64,000 bases of DNA from Sweltsa coloradensis (lineage: Eukaryota; Arthropoda; Insecta; Plecoptera; Chloroperlidae). The notes beneath the pieces were generated by a model, which made no database searches, was not told where the DNA came from, and saw nothing but the letters and a program-made list of their open reading frames with translations. The first letter of the stretch is position 1. Every line of letters starts with the position of its first letter. The stretch covers positions 186,001 to 250,000 of the forward strand of contig JAMZAV010000008.1 in assembly GCA_024449915.1 (NCBI GenBank), read 5' to 3'. A program made the translations under genes and the position numbers. Positions 51,637 to 64,000 of the stretch are shown piece by piece.

Positions 51637-52701
51637 TGTTGTCATAGAAAGACTATCATTCTAAAACGATAATGAACTATAATATTTACCGCTCGAACAG
51701 GTAGGGGGTCAGGATGACAAGTTATCAAATAATATCAGTGACGCAAATCCTCGCAATGCCCAACTCTATATTCAATAATAATAATAATTTTCTTCATGAT
51801 GAAGACTTCAATATTAAATAATCTGGTGAAATGGAGGCCAATGTTGAATTGATGGGATGAGGTTGCACGAGTTGAAAACTCTTTATTATATAAATAATGA
51901 CAACTTATAGGCCTACACATCAAACAGTTTGCACAACTTTTATGCTAACTATAGTATTTTAAATTGTATATTTTCTTCATTTTAACAGCCATATAAACGA
52001 TGCATACCTTTCATACCGAAAAATGAGTTCCATGTGATACGTTAGTTAAATAAATAAAATAAGCATTTTTCCCAAATGGATACGAAAACCCCCAACGTTC
52101 AAAGACTTGTGTAACTTAGTGTAAATACAATGTATAGGTCAATAGCTCAGGGAATCCCTCGTCTATGTGGTTTTCACCGGCTCGCTCCGTCTCCCTGCAT
52201 TACAATACACTGAGTGAACCGAAATTCAGTCTTCATATTCCGTTACAATCGATAAGATAAATTCCTGTTCGAAACGAGTCCCGCAAAACAAAGCTTTTTG
52301 TGGGAAGTCACTCAAAGAAACGTTAAATAATGGGAATTCTGTCTTTTAAGTGAGCGCACTAGTACAAAACTACGCCGGTCGTACGTATTGTCACAATCGA
52401 ATTGGATTGACAATAGAGGAGAAATCCTCATCAGAAAATCAATATCGCCATTCAAACCTCTTTATATGTTTGTGTTTAGAAATAGTTGAGTGCTTTTATT
52501 CCCACGAACACATTTGTTGTATGTATGTATTAATTTCAAACTTTATTGAATAAATGCACCCAAAACCCGTGGCTTGCTTATCATTGCTTTTTATTTGCAT
52601 TAGCGTATAATATTCTTTTAATTGGTTGATTTAAAGTTAAAAGGATAAGCCATACAAAATCTCGGACCATGAATAAAAATCAAACACAAATCAAAATAAC
52701 T

Positions 52702-52970
52702 ATTACATCCGCATTGAATTGACTTCATTGCAACCAGCACTACATATCAGATGAACCCGATATATCTTTTTAAATAAGTTTTATTTGAGATTTATCTCGA
52801 ACAACAAGGTAACAACTCAGAAGCGCATTCTAACTGCTTTCATCCACTAGTTATAATACGGGGATGGAGTTAATCTTTGTCGTGTTACTGAATATATTAG
52901 CGGTATTAAAACAATTATTACATCTGCATGGAATTAAATTCATTGCAACCAGCACTACATACTGCTATAA
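52702..52970 (+). repeat. Diverged direct repeat with 215-bp offset
   Basis: attacatccgcattgaattg at 52702 and attacatctgcatggaatta at 52917 are both followed by ttcattgcaaccagcactac. The shared block is about 55 bp. Confidence 0.7.
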
Positions 52971-53223
52971 GCCAACATGTACGTGTCTTGTCACACAGCG
53001 TTCTATTTTTAACTATTGTATCCGCTGCATACCACACGATACAAGAAACATGTGCTTCGTAAACAAGTGCTCCGTTACCATAGAAATCAACCTGTAAAAT
53101 AATCTATTTCATATTCTGTTTTTTAAATTAACCGGAAGGTTTCAATTATTCTTTTATATTTCGGTCTAGAACCAAAAATGCCGGTTGTATTACAATAATG
53201 TTCTTATGTTAAAATAAATATAT

Positions 53224-53315
53224 TTTTGGTGGAGGTGCCGGGTTAGAGATGCCAATATTTTGAGCGGGGCTAGCGCTGCCCCCTGACAAACAGGGTCACC
53301 AAAATAAAAGTGATG
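53224..53315 (-). repeat. Short core-repeat copy
   Basis: The core complement ttttggtggaggtgccgggt (53224-53243) is followed by a small palindrome (ggggctagcgctgcccc) and ends gggtcaccaaaa. The two ends, ttttggtg and caccaaaa, form an 8-bp inverted repeat. Confidence 0.5.
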
Positions 53316-53638
53316 TGTGTATTGGGGCTTCACTCAATAATAAAATTATTAAATTTATTATTAGTCTACGTTGAGATAGAGATTTTAACAGCTAAGATGG
53401 TGGATCGAATGCGTAAAGATCGAAGTCGGAAGAAAATAACGAAATTATCTCGGAGACCTTGAAATCAATTTGTATTTCTAGGAGATTTGTTGGGCTGAAC
53501 CAAGATGAAATTGTTCTATGAGAGATGTACGACTAATATGACAATTTGAGTGAATGGGTGATGTGCGTTGAGGAAGAGAGGGGCACAGGGGGCAATTAGG
53601 AGTCTTACATCGTGAACATGACTGTATCATCTACTCAC

Positions 53639-53809
53639 CTTTCTTGAGCACGAATATACAGGGGTGGTCAAACAAGAAATCTCGAAACGAGTTGCACTCG
53701 GGATCCACATGGGGCTCACGACAGAGACACGTAGGACGAAAGAAGGGGAACGCCTGAAGCGTTCGGAGTGCTGCTTGACACTTAGTTACTGTCACCGTCG
53801 AACACGCCA
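53639..53809 (-). CDS. Gfrl: Gfrl-like gene, exon encoding second half of GFR-alpha domain 1
   Basis: First recognisable exon of a GDNF-family-receptor-alpha-like gene. On the minus strand it follows an acceptor ending tttgtttcag and is followed by a GTGAGT donor. It is 171 bp: two leftover bases, 56 codons, one leftover base. The translation carries CQAALRTLQAFPFF, then PTCLCRE, a CNSFRDFL segment and DHPC. The six cysteines match cysteines 5-10 of a GDNF/GAS1 domain (C-x2-AL-x2-L-x-FPFF, then CxC, C, C). Vertebrate relatives are extracellular, GPI-linked co-receptors that bind GDNF-family ligands and present them to RET or NCAM; that role is inferred here from family. The preceding exon must end in phase 1 and encode cysteines 1-4; it was not found. 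The ending phase (G) fits the next exon (AG), giving Glu. Confidence 0.82.
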
Positions 53810-55024
53810 CTGAAACAAATGAAACATTGCATCACGCCACTGACAGACAACGTGGACGTAGATTCACAAATACAGATCACATTGATGGATCTGAAGTGTA
53901 TAAATACGTCATTTATCAGTTTTATTTTATTTTCGACGTAAAGTTATTTGAACTGTCAGTTGCAACACGTTTATTGTACGCGTTTCTTTGTTTACCTGTA
54001 TCTACCTCGATTCCATTGCGGCGATACTGGAAATGTTTTATCCATGAATAAATATGAGTATTCAAAATTGTGGAAAATACAGCAACGGTCTGCTCGAGAT
54101 ATCTCAATAACAAAGTTGTACATTAACTTCATGATAATATGATACAAAATATCCAATCACCTCTAAGTCACACGTCACATAAGAGCTACGAATATACATA
54201 TTTCCAAGTCAATGCAACACTTCACACATACAGTGGCTTCAGCGAATATTTACGAGTACGTTTAACATTCTACAGCAGGATCATTTTCGTTCCTCAGGAA
54301 GAGATGCGAGATAATTGGCTTAAACTTCTATCCATTCACATTAAGAATATAGTAACGCAAGTAAGTCGAATCATATAAGAGTATTGTAGTATTTCTTTAT
54401 TTTATTAATCGGGAAACACTCCCATGTGCAATTGATTAATTTTGAGAGGGATTTCATTCCCCGCTGATTTTTTAATATTTGTTTTAAAATTCTGGATAGA
54501 TTTCCAGTTATTCTAGTATTCTTTACGAAAGAAAACGATGATGTGAAATTAGATAAGAATGATCGTGTTAAACTGTTATTGGATATTTAGTTAACGACAC
54601 CCGCAAAATTAAATGATATTACAATATTATTATAATCATGTATAACATGATAATCTACCTATAAAAACTTTACACGTTATACAACTGCGAATATTTTAGT
54701 TTCCTTTTATTTTCAACATTGTATCTTACACGTACATTAATTACTAAAGTGTGTCACCTTCACTGTGTCTAGCTAGCAAGTGGTTTGCCAATAGAAATTA
54801 CATTGTAGGACTAACTGTTTGGTTGAAATGGACACTTCGCAATAATGTCCTATTTAGGAATGAAGAGGTTGACAACACATCGCGGTTTTCGGTTCCTGCC
54901 GGTAGGTGAACTCTGTGAAATAGGTGCATGCGTTGTCTGCCTTGGGCTAGCTTCAATTAGAACCGGCGTGAAACAAGCACCAGACATTAAACTGTGTGAC
55001 GTCATGCAACAAGAGAGACAATTC

Positions 55025-55675
55025 TTAAAGGGGCTATTACCCCCAAAAGTTATTTTTTTACCAAATAATCTGTAGCATAATACTACACTAAAATGATCGT
55101 TTAAAAAATAATATCTTGTAACTGTGACTTTACACGAATTTTTCAATAGATTTATCCAGAAATTTGCGAAAATTGATGTTTTGGGAAATTGTTAAATCGG
55201 CCTTAACCTGCTTCGTTTTTGTTCCACATATATACTAGAGCATTTTATCAATCTAAAATGGCCCTTTATAACATCGTGTCGTGAAACTGTGCACAAATAT
55301 ACTCTCAAATAAGCAAAAATATGTATGCCAAAATCACACCCCTTCGTGGTAATCAACATATTTTGACCAAACCACTTACCCAAATTAGAAAACAAAATAT
55401 AGATGATCTACAAAAAAGGCTGTAGAGTACGTAAATAATGGCCAATATTTTTTTTGGATTAAAATTCTCGAAGGTCACGGGGCTTAAAGATCGTCCCCAT
55501 GTTATTCCTTATGGGAGATTTTTGCTGATGGGACTTAGCTCGAAAAATACCAAGTTTGACAAAAAGAAATCTGGTCATGGTGGACCCAATAATGTTTCTG
55601 TTTATTTCTAAATTCATAACTTATTAGCCTGAATTAAATATATTTTTTGAGTTTAGCGGGTGAATACCCCTTTAA
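55025..55675 (+). mobile_element. piggyBac-type MITE with TTAA target duplication
   Basis: A non-autonomous element of about 650 bp. It begins TTAAAGGGGCTATTACCC and ends GGGTGAATACCCCTTTAA. The end is the imperfect reverse complement of the start, and both sides carry TTAA, the target used by piggyBac-superfamily transposases. There is no transposase ORF. A second copy in the same orientation is at about 4868-5576; the two share most of their interior, including ttgtaactgtga, cacgatttttt-like and gatgggacctagctcg-like blocks. Confidence 0.72.
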
Positions 55676-58600
55676 TAGCTCCGTTGTTAGTGTGGTACAT
55701 GGATCACCTAACCATTACCACCGCAATAATAACATATTTTTAAAGTACATTGTATGTTTTTAAAACGTGCATGTGATTTTGAATCATCTGGTCATTCAGT
55801 TCTCTTATTAACATAAATTACAACCATTGTTCTAGATTAGTATATATTTTAGGTATTTCATTTAAATATTTGCCTACACCTCCAGTATTTCACCACAACT
55901 TTACACTCAATGATGGTCTTAATTACGTTTTCGTTTCTCTAAATGTAACCAGCCCTAACAATCTCTTCTTTTAATTTAACTTTTCGAAAAGTTTATTTTC
56001 CGCATCTTCTCTCCCGGCAATGATCACGTCAAGGAATCTTAAACAGCGCAATTCTAGATCTTACAACATATTTTATTCCCGTAATGATATAAACTTCGTC
56101 TCTCATCCGTACAAGCATTGCAACGATATGTGCATAACTTGTATCTTACCGTTCATCGTTTCCTCAAAATATATAAGTCGTCGTAGTAAGTCAATTTAAT
56201 TTCCACACCAAAGAATCTCAAAGTATATGTATACCAAAGTATGGGAAGCAAAACGATCAAATCAATCGCAAGCAATAATTTATTTTTAATTCCTTCAAAA
56301 CGCACCCACCCAATATTGTTAACATTGCCTTGCCCTCTCTCGATGACTCTCTCCGCAACTTGTCAAGCCAAGTCCTCGCTTAGCCAATTCTAGTAAGAGG
56401 GAATTCCTTTTCAATTTTGTGATTTCAAACTTCTGAAAGTTAATGAATCCCTGAAGCTATTATAAACATTAATAAAATTGATTATTGATAAGAGGAAATT
56501 ATTACAAAATTGCGGACGAAAATTGTAAAATCAATAATAATTACTAAGGTATTCATGCTGCGCCGATCAATAAAGAATACAACACTATTTTAAAATGCCC
56601 GGCCCTACCACGCGAGCCTCTTTGGGCCGAATAATATTACATATTATGCCTTCCTCAACCCAACTGACGGTAAAATTGCTGCGTTTATTTCGTACGTACA
56701 AAACGTACAATGAGGTCGAGTTCTTGGACGTTTGCTAACCCATCAAAGAAATATTTTATAAGACCATTTTTGGAACCACATTATCTCCACAAAATGTTGC
56801 TGGCAGGTAAAAAGTACTTTCAATATTAAAATGAATATCACTTTCTAACTCAACTTGAAGTTCGATTGCCTTGGAAGAGAAAGTCGTTGATCATTTCATA
56901 CTTTCATACTTTCTAACGGAATGATAAAAGCAGAAAATTAATTAAGTTTAAATACGAATACTCATGGAAAATTACATAGGACAGTCCCATCATTCAAATA
57001 TTATGTGGGGAAATGTAGGAAAACCCCTTCAATCAGGATTGCCGGCAGCTGAAATCCATCAGGTGACAAACTGAATTTGAGCTTTATATAGCTAAGCTTT
57101 CTCTGTTGTTTAGATAAACAAAATAAACGTTTTGTCCCATATTGCACAAGGAAGCCAAAAGTGATTTCGATCACGTGGTCAATTAATTGCACAAAAGGGG
57201 CATTATTTGTTAATGCACGCAAATGTGATATCATCATTGTCTCTATAACCAAAAGTATCAACTTTACTCCTTGATACACTACCAGAAAGTAAGAAGCATG
57301 AAAGTAGACAATGTCATTTAATCGCCTGTAATAATCGTATGCGTTTTTTTTTAAAACAAGTTTAGATAATTGGTAACCATACTCTCTTTTAGCGAACCAT
57401 GCAAGTCAAAAGCAGATCGAAATACTGCATTATTGAGTTAACCCAGTGTATAGAGATAACTCCTCTTGCTAAAATACAAGTATAAATGCAAGCGATGTCT
57501 TACGGTTACGTTTTAAAGCTCGGAATATGGAATTGTAAATCACTTTATGCAAATTTGCACCCAACAGTAAAACGAGTTGTTATTTAAATACCTAATTAGA
57601 CTTTTATGCGAACTTAAATAATTGTGCAGGGTAATAGTACGAAGACTTTAAATATTTAATGTTAGCTTGATTGAAATAGCACGGAAAAGTATATTAAGTA
57701 TGAAGTCAATTATAAAAACTTAATTTAAATTAAAGCGGAGAACAAAATACACAGAACGAAATTAAATTAAAATAACAAATCGTAATTTTTAAATAAAATA
57801 TTCAAGCAACTTGGTATTTGGCCTAGCAACTTAAACAACGTCTGAAAATAACGTCTGAACCTAGCTAAAAAGAATCTAATTAATTTGTATGACTTAATGA
57901 CCAGTTCTTTCAACCCTGAAGTCCTATTTCAAACTCTGCTTAGCTATAGTTCATTGTTGTGTCTGCATTTATGTTATTAGATTCATGTAAATGTCCTCTT
58001 TTACAAATCAGTTATTTAACTGATTAGGATACACAATACATTATAAATTAAATAAACAAAGTACAACATATGTGATAACATTTTAACAGGCAGGTGAAGT
58101 CCACTGAAGAGTTGAGAAGCAGCATTTCTATGGTATTCAAATCTTCCTCCATGTGAAATATGGATGTCTGAGGTTCATTAACCCAATATAAGTTATTATA
58201 TTATCTTCCATGTATCGTATTCCTATAAACCTCTGTATCTCATGCGGGATATACGAGCGCATTTAAAAAAAAATCCACTAGCTAAAACGCATTTTTGTTT
58301 CAATTTATTTTATTTCTGAAAATATTTCTAAACTTGAGATACACGTATAAAATAGTCGATGATTATGTGAGTCCTTGTATCACTACGTGAGTGTACACTA
58401 CACCCGTATTGGTCAGTGGCGGCCCTTGACGCCTCTAAGCCCACGCCTTAAGCGTACTTAATATGCCCATGTACAATAATGCTTATTAATTAATTCCTCG
58501 CCAATGTGTTTTCATTTAGTGCGGCTATGCGGTAAATGCGCCGACCAAACACGCACCCCACTAATCGAACCTAGACAATCCATGGCCAATTCACAACAAA

Positions 58601-60449
58601 TAGAAGCTCTCTTTTGGGACGCCTTGGTCCCAACTGGATTAAAGGTGCTTTATAGCAAAGCCTACTTACTTGCTCGAAATGGGAGAGAAATGGGCCCAAT
58701 AGAGTGGAATCTTATAAACACAAATTCATGAACTCTGCCGCAAGGAGTCTGCTATCAGGGAAGATTACTTGATATTTGGTATTCGTTAAATGGAAACTGT
58801 TCAACGTAAATTGTCGTCAATACAACTTGCGATGTTTTCACTAGAGACATTACCAACCTTAAATCAACAAGGTAGAAACAACGAAGCAAAACATGCATTT
58901 TTAATTTTCAATTTACAAACATTGGACATGTGTAAGTAAAATAAATAAAATCTAACATACAAACCAAGAAAAAAGTCATCATTAAGCTTACGCAAATAAA
59001 TAAACTGTAAAGACTACTCATTTTCATGTACGGGATCCTGAGGTGGATGATAAAAAACCGCGACGATACGTCAATCTTACGATGGTGATGATATACGTGC
59101 ATCATTCCTGTCGGCCTTGAAACTCTTTGGATCAATGCCCCAGACCCCAGACCCCAGACGTGAAAGAGCGGTCACCCGTCCAGGAAGTGTCCCAAGCCAT
59201 CACGCACTCATGTTTTATGGAATAGCTGCGTTCTCACCCCAGCCACGTCATCTTCTGATGTAGCACCCACCCTCTTGGCATTCTCCACTCACTCCCACAA
59301 CCCCACAACCAATATGTCACATTTTAAACTACGTCACAGCTAACGGAAAATAATCGGAACACTCATCTTACGTATAATTACGTGGTGTGAATACGACTGA
59401 CGACTCAGCGATGTCAGGGCTAGCATTTCTAAGAATTTCAGTACAGGGACGTGAATATCTCCTGATTTTAACATTATTCTATAGATCGTCCCGCGGCTGA
59501 TCCAACCTCCTGTGTCCGATTCCTCAAAAATCCTCGAAAGTTGAAGAATGAATGAAAGAATCGAGCAGCAATATATTTATCAAAACGATTTTGGTACATA
59601 ACATCACAATGACACATTATATCAAATTAGTACCGCCTGACAAAAAATCGTACAACCAAACGCTTTTAATAAAGGTGTGTACAACCAATCTGACACATCA
59701 TAAGTAAACATTTAATTTTGTGCTAGGAAAGCTGTGTCAAATAATTGTTATATAACGGTTATTGGGAGGTTATGCCCTGTCCAAATTAGTTTAAAAAATA
59801 TATTTAGACGATTTTAAGTCCCTCTTTCATTCAGTCACCTTTAAAGCTATCTGCGAGAACGTTTTTGAGGCGTTTCATATTTCACATGTGTGTGTCCCCC
59901 TTGACAGTAAAAACTTTTGATATCTTATTGTGTACAAAATTCGTGATTCACGATATTATTCTGAAGTGACCAGAGAAGTATTTCAAAATTCGTTATTGTT
60001 TATTATTCTAGTTTGCGAAGATTGTCAATGTTGGCAATGGTGCGTTTCGGATTAAACTGCCGTTATATCTCTAAATTAGGATTTCCGTGTTATAATCGTT
60101 TTGCGTATGAGCTTAGTATAGTTGATGTGAAGACAGTTGGAAGGAATGCAAAGGGACTATAGTACAGGGCTAGATTAGCATATTGAACAAACATGATACA
60201 ATACTTTCAGTCAGTATTGCCAGTAGACGACCTTGGAAATATTCCAGAAACATATTTGCGTGCAGCGCTCATCAACTATATCGATGTTGATACAATTAGA
60301 TGTAATTAAAAATATCAATTTACATTCAACGTACTGTTTTATTTTGTATTTTATGATCGTTAATTTGCAGTATTGCTACTCAAGATGATGAGATATGGTA
60401 TATGAGAGATGATAGACAATTATATGTTTGATTAATAAAAGTCCATGAA

Positions 60450-60500
60450 TAATGCGAGATTCGAACCCACGTTAGTTGGGATACTAGATTGCTTAGGGTG
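60450..60500 (-). repeat. tRNA-derived fragment
   Basis: On the minus strand aacgtgggttcgaatctcgca contains a clear B box. It resembles the fragment at 16113-16185. The rest of the tRNA body is not recognisable. Confidence 0.4.
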
Positions 60501-62276
60501 AGAATAATAACTCTTGCCATGTTGATGACAGTGAATTATCATATGTTTTAATTAATCCCCTATTAGATGGTAGTATGATTACATTTTTAAGCCAGCTTTA
60601 TGGTAATGCAATATTATGCGATATCAAATTGTCATTGCAACATAAATCGTATGATGTGCAAAAAATACCCACTTTAAATCAAACCACTGGAAGAAAACGT
60701 GAACTGAAGACAATATTAAGTTCCTTGCTGAAAGGTAGATATATTATTTCGAAATATTAAATCTGGTTAGTATAAGTATGTTTTTCGTTATGTCAAGTAG
60801 AATGAAGTATATTGCTATAGGTTTTATAAACCGCATTTGCAAAAAAAAAGTCTGGGTAAGCTCGATTTAGTAAAAACGAGATGAAACTCGACTCAGAATC
60901 ACAGTCTCAGTTCTCACGATGTAATTCAACATAATTCAATGGAAATATCTGGAGTTGTCGTCTGAACAGAAGCCACTTCAAAACCCGACAATATGGCAAC
61001 ATTTTCCAATCAGTCGCATCAAATTCAAACATTAATATTATGGTTGGCGTTTAAAAGTTCATTAGAAGTTGGAAAGATGAAAACAAGATTTAGTCTAAAT
61101 CAGTCAAAAGGTTTGATTCAACTGACGAATAAGTGAGGGGTTTGGATGTTTTTTACCGGCTGCGCTATTTACAAAACAATCGTCTGTGCATTCAGCAGTC
61201 CAGGGTGAACTCATATGAGATGAAAGCTGGTTCCTTTGTATTTTCTAAAATGCAGTTGATCACCCAAGGGAGAATGAGTGCGAGTACAATTGATGTCTAT
61301 GAGTCTGGATTGCAAAGAAACACTTTAAACATTTTACGCTTTTCGAGTTCAATCCAATATTTACTACTCTTCATGTCTACTTTCAACAAAAAGTCTGAGT
61401 TATAAATGATGAAGCCTAAACTTGTGACGAAATGTTGAGTTCGAACGAAGGTTCGAGTATATTCAAGTAGTGGGTGTCGATACCGTTCTAGTCCGTGTTT
61501 TAAAATTCGAATAGGGGGGAACCAGGGATTCACGCATATTTTATTTAGGGCACAATTATTTATCACGAGTCATAATTTAGACAGATAAAATTGTACCTAT
61601 GAGAATTTTACATTTTTTCCGTTTTTTTTTTTTGTAAATGCGTTAAAATGCTGCTGACTGTTTTAAATGGCGAGATGCCATGCGAGTGTCACACACTATT
61701 TCCCTCGGATTCCAATAGATCGTCTGTAAATTTGTCTCCCAGACAGCTGATAGTCATGCAACACTGGTGAAGGATATTGCACGGGAAGTATCGCGAGGTT
61801 TATTGAATGTTGTGTACTGTCCAATCGATAGTCTTCGGAATTGTATTCAAGAGGGCGAGGGGAGGGAGGGAATGCATGCGTCCCATCTGGCGAAAGAAAA
61901 AGGTCTCGTAGTGCGTTCCGTTCCACGTCCTCCATTCCCCAATGTAGAACACACAACCGAAGAGACACATGCTATTCACTACTAAAGTGAGATTCCAATT
62001 TTCGTTGGTTTCACAGAATACGAAAACCTGTCAAGAGATTGGTTCATGTTAAGTCTCAAGATAACTATTGGAAACATTAGTATTTCACACAATTTCAGTT
62101 GGAAATTGCTGATACCGCCCTTTTCGTCCTGGCGTGTTATTCCCTTAATGCGGGCGTTATATTTAAGTGGTAGAGCGGGAAGGCAATACAAGAGCAGCAG
62201 ACGGACTGAATATAAAGAATGGTCGCCGGGTTGTCATGTTGGAGTCAGCTGGCGGGGATCAACAAGCCAGCAGTCA

Positions 62277-62287
62277 CCCCCCCCCCC
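62277..62287 (+). repeat. 11-C homopolymer
   Basis: Run of C followed by acccccctcc-like sequence (G-rich on the minus strand). Confidence 0.8.
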
Positions 62288-64000
62288 ACCCCCTCCGTGC
62301 AACATTGCCGGCATTAGTACACTTTTTATTTAGAGAGCTATTGAAATAGGCTCCCACGAGGCAAACCTTGAAATCGAATATGTGTATTCCCATAGGACAA
62401 ACAAAGCACGTTTTTCTGAAATTCTTCTTCCATTTTATACCTATTTATTTTATGGAGACTTACATAATTCGAATAGAGGTTTACTTAGACGCATAGGAAT
62501 AATAAAAATACATTTTTAATACAGGGAATAAATTAATGTAGGCCTATGTATCTATATGCATTTTTCTGAATAAACTCTAAATGTGGAAATGGCGTCTTGT
62601 TATCTTCACGAAGAGTTGCCGTTTGATCAGTACATTTCCTTCTAAGGCAAATCCATCTGCCAGGCTGTTATTAACTAACAAGCGCAAAGACGTAAAGTGA
62701 ATCAAACTGGTGTTTAAATATTCATGCGGTGTGTTCGTAAAAATAAGAGAAAGAATAAGGCAATAGAGGTTAGCCTCCCCTCGCCCCTCGCCGCGCCACG
62801 GCACGCTTCCTACCAGAGCTGATAGCTAGGACCATGATGCTCAGACAAGCTTCGAAATACAAATTAAATTTCCTTTTTTCATCAATCTTGCTGGTAAATG
62901 CATACACAATTTGTTAATGTAAACGACTGTTTAGTTATGTAAATTGTGTTGATAGTAAAAGTACAAAATGTATTCTAAGATAGCATGAAAAATGATAGGT
63001 GAGCGATGTTCATTTCTAACATTATTTTTGGCTTAAATTCTTGGAACAAGGGTCGATTTATTACGATACTTGACGGGAAACCAACCAAAGTTATAGTAGA
63101 CTTTACCACTCAGAACAACTTGGTGATATTAATAAGACTGAATTAAAGAATGTCGTACACACGACATGGTTATATATTATTCTTAATTGTGTCAAAGTAA
63201 ACTTAAATAACTATGCAGTGTGAAGTTTTATGTTTTATTTAGAAGCAACCTTCAATTTGGATATTCAAGAAACCAATTAGGTACAATTTATGAATTCTAT
63301 CGTTTACCGAAAATATCTCTTGATATATTAACTTATGGTTGTGCAAAGATTATATGTTTCAATGGTGGACCACGCAAATAGTTTTAGAACGAAGTTGCGT
63401 AGCTATTATAGTAAAATGCATTGTATCTCAAATATGTTTGTTCATTTTATAAACCTCTATAAAAAGCTTTTCATGAAAATGAAGATAATAACTAGATAAC
63501 ATCTGGCTCTGCATTTAAGTTATCTGGTATTTTATTGACAGTGCCTTTGCAAAGATAGTAAGTACGACTTACAATTATCCGACCGTTTTGCACGAAATAA
63601 TTGCCTTGTTTTTCAGAAGTTAACGCTATTTCAAAGAGTTTAGTTTTTATCAGACACAGGGTTAAATACTCAATAACATCACTTTGCCATAAGACATGGC
63701 AATTCTTTAACTTGGACAAAAACACGTTGTAAACTGCCTTCAAATTTTTAATCACCACTTATTATATCGTACGAAACATAAACTATACACACATTCTTAT
63801 CATAGCAACACAATGCGCATGCTTAATTAACGTACGACAGAAAATATAAATCTATAATTTATATTATAATACTGGAACAAAATTTCAAATCTTTACAAAG
63901 TGGATGATTGATGAACGCAATACTGTATGCGTGATTATGTTATCACATATTTATGGATAGTTTGACTCTGGGTTAGCTAAATCAGGAAATAAAACTTTAT

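Larger units (their letters stand above)
25625..53638 (-). other. Intron of the Gfrl-like gene (about 28 kb)
   Basis: This is the DNA between the domain 1 and domain 2 exons. The flanking splice sites are GTGAGT and ctgttacag. No coding exon could be supported inside it. It holds a foldback element (29.4 kb), a perfect hairpin (30.7 kb), a tRNA-like sequence and hairpin (34.0-34.2 kb), two related MITEs (37.7 and 51.3 kb), several copies of the 20-bp core repeat, a 153-bp tandem duplication (45.6 kb) and a CpG-rich patch (28.8-29.1 kb). The rest is AT-rich sequence in which I see nothing further. Confidence 0.8.
53810..64000. other. Upstream flank of the recognised exons, no supported gene
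   Basis: About 10 kb upstream of the first recognised Gfrl exon. The missing 5' exon(s) should be on the minus strand in this direction, but no stretch with the expected domain 1 cysteines 1-4 and a phase 1 donor was found. It contains a TTAA-flanked MITE (55.0-55.7 kb), a tRNA-like fragment (60.45 kb), a GC-rich patch with three CCCCAGA units (59.14-59.31 kb) and a C-tract (62.28 kb). The rest is AT-rich with short chance ORFs. Confidence 0.6.

Noticed and set aside
54850..55146. Overlapping plus- and minus-strand ORFs of 76 and 98 codons
   Set aside because: They extend into the TTAA-type MITE and share no recognisable domain.
61696..61985. Minus-strand 90-codon and plus-strand 72-codon ORFs
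   Set aside because: No family resemblance and no cysteine pattern of the missing Gfrl exon; short and overlapping on opposite strands.

Overview
The window looks like AT-rich nuclear DNA from an animal, most likely an arthropod with a large genome (long introns, many small non-autonomous transposons, no bacterial operons, no long ORFs). My guess is a hemimetabolous insect such as a stick insect. That rests on general impression only and was not tested.

I can support one protein-coding gene. It runs on the minus strand across at least 43 kb and is an incomplete GDNF-family-receptor-alpha-like gene (arthropod Gfrl type). Five exons, read from high to low coordinates, are 53639-53809, 25480-25624, 14388-14515, 12739-13215 and 10407-10635. 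Each has a good acceptor and donor, and every junction is phase-compatible. Joined, they encode cysteines 5-10 of a first GFR-alpha domain, a complete ten-cysteine second domain, a 158-codon cysteine-free linker, and cysteines 1-8 of a third domain. The first exons (start codon, signal peptide, first half of domain 1) and the last exons (end of domain 3, membrane anchor, stop) were not found and probably lie outside the window. The linker exon has symmetric phase and could be skipped without breaking the frame.

The rest is intron or flanking DNA: 53810-64000 upstream, introns of about 28.0, 11.0, 1.2, 1.5 and 2.1 kb (the last two flank the linker exon or its neighbours), and 1-10406 downstream. 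It holds a dense set of small repeats: a pair of TTAA-flanked piggyBac-type MITEs (about 4.87-5.58 kb and 55.0-55.7 kb); a pair of MITEs with long inverted repeats beginning GGGGGTCTATTTAC (37.7-38.0 kb and 51.3-51.6 kb); single-copy foldback elements at 6.1-6.5, 19.4-19.9 and 29.4-29.8 kb; and eleven copies of a nearly invariant 20-bp core, ACCCGGCACCTCCACCAAAA, one of which appears to be split by a MITE insertion. There are also tRNA-derived sequences, tandem duplications of 67-194 bp, microsatellites and poly-G tracts. No transposase, reverse transcriptase, rRNA gene, CRISPR array or clearly intact tRNA was seen.
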